From Elysia chlorotica (lineage: Eukaryota; Mollusca; Gastropoda; Plakobranchidae): 64,000 nt of DNA. Shown in pieces: positions 56,104 through 64,000 of the stretch; within the stretch, counting starts at the first letter, position 1, and each line of letters opens with the position of its first letter. The DNA lies in assembly GCA_003991915.1 (NCBI GenBank), contig RQTK01000111.1, positions 671,654 to 735,653 of the forward strand, in the 5' to 3' direction. The notes under the pieces were generated by a model that was not told the DNA's origin, ran no database searches, and worked only from the letters and a program-made list of their open reading frames with translations. A program made the position numbers and the translations under genes.

Positions 56104-56252
56104 GTTGGGTCGGTGTCAGTTTAATGTGATCGGCTCAGACAGGAGTCATGGTATCAGCGCCCTGTCTCGTGTGTGACAAAACATACAATTGTCAGACGTG
56201 AGTTTCGGGGCCCATCCACAATTAGTGCTGGCGTTGGACGTTAAACCAATCT
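56104..56252 (+). mobile_element. SINE copy, head truncated
   Basis: Starts gttgggtcggtgtcagttta and ends gttggacgttaaaccaat. Confidence 0.8.
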
Positions 56253-56256
56253 TTCT

Positions 56257-56299
56257 ATCTACCTTTCCACCTATCTATCTATCTATTTATCTATCTATA

Positions 56300-56354
<55 letters not shown>

Positions 56355-56355
56355 T
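56257..56355 (+). repeat. (CTAT)n microsatellite
   Basis: About 100 bp of ctatctat directly after the SINE tail. Confidence 0.95.
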
Positions 56356-56957
56356 TATCTAAATCTATCATGATTTTGTGCATAACAAAGCTATTACGAA
56401 CAAGTTGCCTAAAATTTTAAAGTCCCTTTCTCTCCTTTCTATCTCAATACCAAATTATATTGGGGGGGGGGGGGGGGGGGGCTAGGTGGAACATCGGTGT
56501 TATTTTTGTAATAATCAAAAGAAACAAAAGTATTCAATTTTGTTAACTTATTTTTATCAATATTACGACCAGTTGACAAATCGAATTAAATGTGCTTTGT
56601 TAAACTCGCACTGCGTTTTTGGTTTAAAAAGGCGTACGTTTTTACACGCAAAAAGAAATTAGCAAATTGATTTCTTCATAAGATGCCCGTGACTTTACGT
56701 TTACGATAATAATTATAATTCTTTTTTTTTTCAAAATGAAAAGGCTGAGAAGGCGTGCGGAAGCCAGATCTATCATGATTTTGTGCATAACAAAGCTATT
56801 ACAAGTTACATAATTAGCACTGCAGTTTCCACCTAAAGGTTGGAGCCTTCTTGTCTAATAGTGGAAGTCAGGCTAGTGTCCGTACAGGGTCTTCTCCCAT
56901 AAAGCCTGGACTCCCTGGTCGTTGTCACCCAGGGCTAACCTAGGAGACGTTGAACTC

Positions 56958-57385
56958 AGAGAGAGAGAGAGGGAGAGAGAGAGAGAGAGAGGAGAGAGGG
57001 AGACGGGAGAGAGAGAGAGGGAGAGAGAGGGAATTAGAGAGACAGGAGAGAGATATGGAGAGAGAAGGAGAGAGAAAGAGAGGTGAGGGAGAGAGAGGAG
57101 GGAGAGGAGGAGGAGGGAGGAGGGAGGGGGAGGGGGGGGGAGAGATGCGTGGAGAGAGATGGGGGGAGAGGGGAGGGAGAGGGGAGGGAGAGAGAGAGGG
57201 AGAGAGAGGGAATTAGAGAGACAGGGAGAGAGATATGGAGAGAGATACGGAGAGAGATAAAGAGAGAGAGGGAGAGAGAGGGGGAGGGGGAGATAACAGA
57301 TAGAAAAACAGATTCACATGCATACGGACAAATACAGAGACAGAAACAGAGAGAGAGAGTGAGAGAGAGAGAAAGATAAAGAGAG
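56958..57385 (+). repeat. GA/G-rich microsatellite complex
   Basis: More than 400 bp of gagaga, gggaga and gaggag with internal duplications (gggaattagagagacaggag occurs near 57028 and 57208). It ends at a SINE tail, 57387-57448. Confidence 0.9.
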
Positions 57386-57386
57386 A

Positions 57387-57530
57387 GGGTGAGGGATCCG
57401 TCCACAATAAAGCGTACATAGTGCTGACGTTTGACCTTCAACAAACTCAATTTGCTGTAACTACTCAGCCTTCTGTCTATTCCCTCTATAGTATACCTCT
57501 CACATTTTCCTTCTCTCTCTCTGTCTGTAT
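57387..57530 (+). repeat. SINE tail plus flank, duplicated at 59692
   Basis: ggatccgtccacaataaagc through ctgtaactactcag and tattccctctat matches 59692-59815, showing duplication of this intron piece. Confidence 0.8.
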
Positions 57531-57891
57531 CACTTTCTCTCTCTCTCTCTCTCTGCCTCTATCTCTCTCTTAGTACCAAAGCATATCAGATCCTTGAGTA
57601 CGAGCCGTACATTTCGGTGAACAATATCAATTTATTCTCGGAAGCTTGATCGCCATTAGCACTGCAGTTTCCACCTAAAGGTTGGAGCCTTCTTGTCTAA
57701 TAGTGGAAGTCAGGCTAGTGTCCGTACAGGGTCTTCTCCCATAAAGCCTGGACTCCCTGGTCGTTGTCACCCACGTCGACCTGGGAGACGTTGGACAGAG
57801 AGCAGGCTAGTGTCCGTATAGGGTCTTCTCCCATAAAGCCTGGACTCACTGGTCGTTGTCACCCAGGGTAACCTAGGAGACGTTGGACTCA

Positions 57892-57960
57892 GAGAGAGAG
57901 AGAGAGGGAGAGAGAGAGAGATAGCGGGGGGGGGAGAGAGAGGGAGAGAGAGAGACAAAG
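57892..57960 (+). repeat. GA/G-rich microsatellite
   Basis: gagaga with an internal G-run of nine. Confidence 0.9.
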
Positions 57961-57979
57961 ATAGATGAGGGTGGAGGAG

Positions 57980-58630
57980 ATGGAAGAAACTGAACAATAG
58001 TCATACATACAGACAGAGACGGAACTTCCCATCATTATTACTTACAGACGAACTGACTATATACACTATAGTTTGGATTATTTATGGATACTTTAACGGC
58101 GGTGATGAGAGGAGGCACATGACACAATGGATACTGGTCTAAAGCTACGTCAGCGTCAGACAACACAATTAATCCAGAGTTATTTTAGTCAGGTCGAGCC
58201 GTATTGTTATATCATTTCATAGGTACCAGTCTATTAGTGATGGGGGATATTTTAATAACATAAGTGCAAGGATTTATTACCAAATGGAAACGTTGAGTGC
58301 AACGTAACACTGGTCTATGTAGCTCGAGGCGTGCTATAACAGTTGCCAGACTTGATGGAATTTAGATGACAGTTGATGAGCACTGACTTAAACAAAGAAA
58401 TTGGAAGGATTATCCATAATCATTTTCTATTTTCAAGTATATTTTAATGGGAGGTTTTCCTTATTGGTTCTTTATTTGCCTCTTTTTTTTTTTTTGGCAT
58501 TACTGGACTTCACGAGAGGAAAACTACTGCAGTGTCTGAAAGTGCAGTCAACCGAAAGACCGCTGCTTATCATGGTCCAGGTGCAAGAGAGATTAAGATG
58601 AAGTGACCAGAAATAAGGATTAACAGATAG
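57980..58630. other. Intron sequence without recognised feature
   Basis: No exon or repeat seen. The 66-codon plus frame at 58401-58601 has no recognised motif. Confidence 0.5.
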
Positions 58631-58632
58631 AG

Positions 58633-58909
58633 GGGTTGGGTTGGGTTGGTTTAATGTCTAAAGGCGGGGATACCATGACTCCTGTCTCAGCCGGTCAAAT
58701 TATACTGACACCGACCCAACCAGTACGGAACGCAACAGCCNNNNNNNNNNNNNNNNNNNNNNNNNNNNNNNNNNNNNNNNNNNNNNNNNNNNNNNNNNNN
58801 NNNNNNNNNNNNNNNNNACCCAACCAGTAGGGAACGCAACAGCCAGGATTCGAACGGGATCTTTTGCGTCGGAAGCCGATGTTCTACCCCTGGGCCACCG
58901 CGCCCCCCT
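58633..58909 (-). mobile_element. SINE copy containing an assembly gap
   Basis: Head at 58870-58909 (cggaagccgatgttctaccc, ccgcgcccccc on the plus strand), tail near 58640. The gap of 77 n (58741-58817) is flanked on both sides by the same acccaaccagtaNggaacgc...cagcc stretch. Confidence 0.8.
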
Positions 58910-58956
58910 ATTAGGTAACAAACAAAACAAAAACAAAACAAGAAATTAAGACCAAC

Positions 58957-59019
58957 CTTGGGAGCTGGGACACGTTTGATAGGCATGAGATGGGCACTAT
59001 CCAGCATCAACTTTTGCAA
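58957..59019 (-). CDS. Guanylate cyclase segment 1 (candidate): start of ANF-receptor domain
   Basis: 63 bp between a strong acceptor (ttttcctttcctcaccgcag at 59020-59039) and a fair donor (gttggt at 58956-58951), phase 0 at both ends. It reads LQKLMLDSAHLMPIKRVPAP and K. The R-V-x-P-A pattern resembles the first helix region of receptor guanylate cyclase ectodomains. The direct join to segment 2 (PAPK|KIQQSP) would be about five residues shorter than usual, so a small exon may be missing or the donor misplaced. Confidence 0.5.
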
Positions 59020-59039
59020 CTGCGGTGAGGAAAGGAAAA

Positions 59040-59105
59040 AGAGTGAGTTGAGTTGAGTTTGTTTAGCATCCAGCGCCAGCACTATATAATATAAGCTATT
59101 TTGTG
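59040..59105 (-). mobile_element. SINE tail fragment
   Basis: gagttgagttgagtttgttt followed by agcatccagcgccagcacta (plus strand). Confidence 0.7.
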
Positions 59106-59117
59106 TGAATTTGGTTG

Positions 59118-59371
59118 GTTGGGGTTGGTTTAACGTCCAACAGCAGCACTATATAGGCTATGTTTTGGACGGGCGCCAAAACGGATGTCTGACAATATTA
59201 TGTACTGCCACACGCGAGGCAGGGCGGGGTTACCATGACTCCTGCCTCAGCCGGTCAAATTATACTGACACCGACCCAACCAGTACGGAACGCAACAGCC
59301 AGGATTCGAACTCGGGACCTTTTGCGTCGGAAATCGACGTTCTACTCTGGACTACCGCCCCCCCCCCCCCT
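59118..59371 (-). mobile_element. SINE copy, full length
   Basis: Tail gttggtttaacgtccaacag, B-box complement gattcgaactcgggacc, head ending in a C-run (plus strand). Confidence 0.85.
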
Positions 59372-59443
59372 TTAACAGATAGAGATAGACTGAAAAGATG
59401 TATGTGGGGTATAGAAAGATAGAAGGGAAGAGAGAGTTAGTTG

Positions 59444-59444
<1 letters not shown>

Positions 59445-59490
<46 letters not shown>

Positions 59491-59636
59491 GGAGAGAGAG
59501 AGGAGAGACAGAGACAGAAACAGAGAGAGAGGGAGAGAGAGGGAGAGAGAGAGGAAGAGGGGGGGGGGGAGAAGAAGGAAAAAACAGATTAACAGGCAGA
59601 CGGACAAACACAGAGACAGAAACAGAGAGAGAAGAG

Positions 59637-59690
<54 letters not shown>
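59445..59690 (+). repeat. GA-rich microsatellite complex, duplicated
   Basis: gagaga arrays with gacagaaacagag pieces. The order (GA array, then caga...acagattaacaggcagacgg, then GA array, then ggatccgtccacaataaagc) repeats that of 57260-57390. Confidence 0.9.
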
Positions 59691-59693
<3 letters not shown>

Positions 59694-59827
59694 TCCGTCC
59701 ACAATAAAGCATACATAGTGCTGACGTTTGACGTTAAACAAACTCAATTTCCTGTAACTACTCAGACTTCTGTCCATTCCCTCTACTTTATACCTCTCAC
59801 GTTTCCTTTTCCATCTATCTTTCTCAC

Positions 59828-60531
<704 letters not shown>

Positions 60532-60532
60532 C

Positions 60533-60550
60533 TGGGGGCTCGTCCGGGAT
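60533..60550 (+). promoter_or_regulatory. Primer-binding site, tRNA-Pro type
   Basis: TGGGGGCTCGTCCGGGAT follows the LTR end after one base. It is the 18-nt sequence complementary to the tRNA-Pro 3' end, the primer type classically known from murine leukaemia virus. It marks where minus-strand DNA synthesis would begin. Confidence 0.9.
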
Positions 60551-60800
60551 CGAGTCTACAAGTTCGACGCATCGAAGAATTATAGATCTAGAGATCTAGA
60601 TTGGTCCAGCGTAGAGCTAGATCTAGATTACCAACCTTCGTCGGCTAATATCTGGTACACGCGTTTTGCTTGCCTAATTTATCAGATCTAAAGTTAGATC
60701 TAGAGTCAGTGTGTTCTGCGTAAACCGTGTCGTGTGTTTTGCGCCAGTATTCGAATCGTCTCTTTCTTTATATCGCACCCTCAGCTGTTAAAGCTCCATA
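60551..60800 (+). other. 5' leader of the retrotransposon
   Basis: Between primer-binding site and gag ATG. It contains at least five short agatctaga or tctaga palindromic motifs (60585-60705) that could form hairpins. No open frame. Confidence 0.6.
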
Positions 60801-61352
60801 ATGTCGTCCATTCAAGAAATCAAAGAACTTGCTGAGGAACTGCAGTTACGAGGAGATGAAAAGAAAAAATTTATTATTGAGCAAATGGATAATTTGCGCA
60901 AACTTCAAGCTGAAAAGGAAGAGCGAGAAGCTAAACTTCAAGCTGAAAGGGAAGAGCGAGAAGCTAAACTTCAAGCTGAGAAAGAACTAAAGATGGAGGA
61001 AATGAGGACACAGTTAGAGTTGGCAAGGATACAAGCACAGGCAAGTCAGCAAAGTGAACACAACCTTACATCAGGCAGCACAAGATCGGTCCATGAAGGA
61101 GAGCATTCTAAATTCAAGATGCCTAAATTACCGGCTTTTGTGGACAGAAAGGATGACCTGGATTCTTGGTTACTTCGGTTTGAGCGATTCGCTACCACAA
61201 GTCGATGGCCCAAGGAAAGCTGGTGCACACCATTATCCGCACTGCTGACAGGAAGAGCGTTAGAAGCGTTTTGTCGTCTTTCAGAGACCGAGGCCACAGA
61301 TTATGATCGTGTCAAGTCTATGCAAGAAATGATCGATTTCGGATATAGATAA
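60801..61352 (+). pseudogene. Truncated gag of an LTR retrotransposon fused to an unrelated repeat
   Basis: The ATG at 60801 starts SSIQEIKELAEELQLRGDEK and a charged coiled coil with tandem R/K-LQAEKEEREAK units, residues about 20-85. A linker follows, and then a gag-type segment FKMPKLPAFVDRKDDLDSWL, LRFERFATTSRWPKESW and LLTGRALEAFCRLSETEATD. This matches the capsid N-terminal region known from Ty3/Gypsy-like Gag proteins. Homology ends near 61316; the last residues (SMQEMIDFGYR) and stop come from a local repeat that also occurs at 61687 and 62044. Zinc knuckle, protease, pol and 3' LTR are absent, so the copy is dead. Confidence 0.8.
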
Positions 61353-62220
61353 GATATCACTGGAATCATTAATTATTTCTATGTTTTCGTTATCTCAAAT
61401 TTCAAAGTAACATAATATGATCTCACTCAATTACCCTATAATTTATCATGTTGACACCAGTACAGTAGCTTCCCTTGAGACAAGGTTTGAAAAGATGTAG
61501 TGGGGGTAAAGAAAGATGGAAGGGAACAGAGAGGTAGTCATAGAGGTAGAGAGAAGGGGACAGAGAATAACTGTAGAACGATAGAGAGTAAGTTTTTTCT
61601 TAATAGGATAGCGATATGGAAGCAAGGTTGTATGCCTGTTTGTATATGTCTAAGACGGAGGAAGTAGGAAGGGTGAGGGGGGGGGGCCAAGGCAAAAAAT
61701 AGTTGGTTTTGGATATAGGTAAGATACCCCTAGAGTCATTAGTTATTTCTATGCTTTCGTTATCTCAAATTTCAATGTAATATAATATTTTCTCACTCAA
61801 TCACCCTACAACTTATCCTGTTGACACCAGTACAGTATACTCCCTTGAGACAAGGTTTAAAAAGATGTAGAGGGCTATAGAAAGATGGAGGGGAAGAGAG
61901 AGGTAGTCGCAGAGGTAGAGAGAAGGGGAGTAGAGTGTAACTGTAGAACGATAGAGAGAATTTTTTTTTCTTAATGGGATAACGATATGGAAGCAATGTT
62001 GCGTGTCTGTTTGTATATATGTCTAAAAAGGAGGGGGGGGGGGTCTATGCAAGAAATAATCGGTTTTGGATATAGATAAGATACCTCTGGAATCATTAAT
62101 TATTCCTATGTTTTCGTTATCTCAAATTTCAAAGTAATATAATATTCTCTCACTCAATCACCCTGCAGTGTATCCTGTTGACGCCAGTACAGTAGCTTCT
62201 CTTGAGACAAGGTTTCTGTC
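61317..62220 (+). repeat. Tandem repeat of about 360 bp, three copies (last partial)
   Basis: Copies begin at 61317, about 61687 and 62044. Shared landmarks: ggatatagataagata, attatttctatgttttcgtt, cagtacagtagcttcccttg, gagacaaggttt. The first two also share gaaaagatgtag and ctgtagaacgatagaga. A related piece lies left of the LTR element at 59388-59440, so the element was probably inserted into or next to this family. Confidence 0.85.
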
Positions 62221-62235
62221 AATATTTATTTTCAG

Positions 62236-62321
62236 GCCAGTTTTCACAGTGCGATTTGACACCCGCTCTGTTAGAACAGAGACAGATAAAGATAAACACA
62301 GCCTCTGTGATTCACACTATG
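62236..62321 (+). CDS. Possible exon of an unidentified plus-strand gene
   Basis: After an acceptor tttattttcag (62225-62235) an 86-bp block is open in phase 2-in, 1-out and ends at donor gtatcc. It reads PVFTVRFDTRSVRTETDKDK, then HSLCDSHY. If joined to the donor-like edge of the preceding repeat (ggatatag|gtaag), it would continue GFGYR-PVFTVRFDTRSV in phase. No family recognised. A second block at 62478-62558 (FSYDTHEYKTKAFKKKRRG, donor gtaagg) is also open but does not fit this phase. Other frames of the block are open too, so support is limited. Confidence 0.3.
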
Positions 62322-62599
62322 GTATCCTATGATGTAATGACGCCTTTTGAGCATTGGTTGTTTCTGAAGGTAATTGGCTATGTTAGTTTTTTGAGCTTTG
62401 ATTGGGTGTATTTGCTGATTCATGTACCTATTATGTTTGTTTGTTTATTTTTTACTATGGGCGTCTGTATTGGCAGTTCTCATATGACACACACGAGTAC
62501 AAAACTAAGGCGTTCAAAAAGAAACGCCGGGGTCACCGAAATAAACAAAAACTTGCAGTAAGGGTACAAGAGAGCTATGATCTATAATTAGTATTAAAC

Positions 62600-64000
62600 G
62601 TACCTATTTCGATCTTTTAGCAAAAAGAAATATTGCCCACAGCTCTAGATAGGAAAATCTACATTTTTAGCTCAATATGCCAAAAAAAGCTCTAATTATA
62701 GTTTTTTCCCCTATCTTTTAAAAAATACTAGAAATGAATCACTATTGCCCAGTGTGTACAAACATCTTTTTACTCAACTGACTTTGCCTTTTATTTTTTG
62801 AATCCTAGATACAGAGACTTATCAAAATAGTTAAAAAATTATACAGGAGAAGATCCAAAGTTATTCGGCTTTTGTTGATAATTAGAAATTTGTATCGCAT
62901 ATCGTATTAAAATGTTGCGATTAACTTTTACAACTTAAAAAAAAAAGAAATCTTTTTTTTTTTTTTTAGTAACAAAATGTATAAAAATCTTCCCTCGCCT
63001 TTTACGTCGGAAATAGATGGTGAACCGAAGAATTGGAACTTCGCAAACCGGGAATGGAGCGCTTTTTCTAATTAATATCCTTCTCATAATTTAAGAGGCG
63101 AGTCTGCCCTTATAATACTGTTATTACCAATGATATACTTTTTCAGTGTCTTCCAAGCTCTCTATGGATAGTTCTTTTCCCGGCCCCGTTTTGCTCACCG
63201 AATTATCTATTCTTGACACCGACTTAACAAACAGTCGTTCATTGCTAAACGCTCACGTTTGATCCAGAAGCGCGGTTCACAAATTCAAGACATGGTTATA
63301 TTATGCGTTAAGATTAATTCCTTTTGATCTGTAGAAGGGGGTTCTTAAATTTTGAGCTCTCTCAATTTATAAGGGTACGTATGATCCTCGATACAATTGT
63401 TCTTAGAGAGAGCTTTTTTTTTCTCAGTATTTCATGTGTTTTCTCTGTTGTAAATAGTGAAGAGAAGCAAGAAAAAAAAATGAACATTTGAGAAACATAT
63501 CTAATTTTTTACGTCATGGGCGTACATAATTCATTTTGTCCTTGAAATAATCAAGATATTTGATCACACAATGCCACAATGATAGTTAGGTTTACAATCA
63601 TGATCTCTTGTCCGAACCCCAATCATCGGGATGCATCATTCTGTCTAAGGTGTATCATTTTGTTTACTTAGGTTGAAATGTAAAAAAAAAACTTTAAGTT
63701 TGATTACGAGGCTTTAGGGATTGTTCAAAAACATTAAAGGGATTTTGACAATAGCATTTTTGCGGGGTTTTTTAAGTAACAATATTTTGTATTTATTTCT
63801 AAAAAAATAATGGCTATGCTTAGCTTATACACAAATCATTATGGAACGAACAATTATATTCGCTCCGAACTTATTTGATGTGATTTGGGGTTGGGATGAT
63901 GTTGCTTATATTATTGACCTAGCTTGTTACTCCATAGACGAAAACTTGTAATTTCGCCCAGATTGTATCTACATTTAGATGAGTTGGAAGGGGACATTGT
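62600..64000. other. No recognisable gene; AT-rich
   Basis: Only short frames; A-tracts and T-tracts at about 62935-62970 and 63410-63475. No repeat family or exon recognised. Confidence 0.55.

Larger units (their letters stand above)
55660..56815 (+). repeat. Duplicated intron block with SINE and (CTAT)n
   Basis: Landmarks at 55670-55990 (aatcaaaagaaacaaaagc, ttaaatgttctttgttaaac, tttttacacgcaaaaa, gaagccagatctatcatg, cataacaaagctattacaag) recur at 56510-56805, so a block of about 320 bp is present twice. Between the copies are a SINE (56104-56252), a (CTAT)n array (56257-56355) and a G-run (56461-56480). Confidence 0.8.
56813..57895 (-). repeat. Three copies of a 90-145-bp possibly exonic block separated by (GA)n
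   Basis: Copies at 56813-56960, 57655-57800 and 57801-57895. The middle copy, read on the minus strand after a ctcccag acceptor-like site, is open as VDVGDNDQGVQALWEKTLYG before a stop. The other copies have an altered start (tcctag instead of tcccag). I cannot decide whether one copy is a true exon of the cyclase gene; no convincing donor or family match was found. Confidence 0.35.

Noticed and set aside
62478..62558. Plus-strand block FSYDTHEYKTKAFKKKRRG with acceptor and donor
   Set aside because: Not listed as an exon because its open frame does not match the phase of the block at 62236-62321, and no family was recognised.

Overview
The window is eukaryotic. It shows long introns with GT-AG exon borders, abundant (GA)n, (CTA)n, (CTGT)n and (GATA)n arrays, about twenty tRNA-derived SINE copies, pieces of non-LTR and LTR retrotransposons, and assembly gaps. 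The mix of elements suggests a lophotrochozoan, most likely a gastropod mollusc. That is an inference; no species marker was seen.

One gene dominates: a receptor-type (membrane) guanylate cyclase on the minus strand. I placed 21 coding segments between about 59.0 kb (N-terminal side) and 11.9 kb. From segment 2 to segment 21 every donor and acceptor agrees in codon phase, giving about 1,480 codons. In order they encode an extracellular ANF-receptor-like ligand-binding domain (53.2 to 34.6 kb), one transmembrane helix (33.5 kb), a pseudokinase-type kinase-homology domain (29.3 to 12.9 kb) and the start of the coiled-coil dimerisation linker (12.0 kb). The catalytic cyclase domain was not found and presumably lies beyond the left edge. 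The signal peptide and first exons are also missing or unrecognised.

The most striking protein feature is that the C-lobe of the kinase-homology domain is interrupted. Between the VIECVRDPE motif and the CWAEDPDHRP motif lie about 700 extra residues, mostly on two large exons (15.1-16.1 and 13.9-14.7 kb), low in complexity and including a pentapeptide array of the EHIKP type.

The most striking DNA feature is a recurring pattern. At several exons, the exon edge with its splice site has been copied into a tandem repeat in the adjoining intron. Clear cases are at 22.7-23.6, 29.3-30.0, 38.3-38.9, 44.8-44.95 and 46.3-46.7 kb. A higher-order version at 25.0-26.4 kb is fused to 92-nt palindromes. 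Other arrays (TAG repeat at 42.2-42.5 kb, 36-mer at 28.3-28.75 kb) abut splice sites.

Other layout: 1.8-3.8 kb holds two truncated LINE pieces, the second flanked by an unusually long 119-bp direct repeat; 30.4-32.8 kb is an inverted and direct segmental duplication with SINEs at its joints; 43.2-44.4 kb is a Ty3/Gypsy pol remnant with polypurine tract and LTR start; 56.8-59.9 kb is a mosaic of intron duplications; 59.9-61.3 kb is a 600-bp 5' LTR, a tRNA-Pro-type primer-binding site and the N-terminal part of a gag gene; 61.3-62.3 kb is a threefold repeat leading into a possible plus-strand exon. The outer parts (1-1.8, 3.8-9.8 and 62.6-64 kb) hold no recognisable gene.
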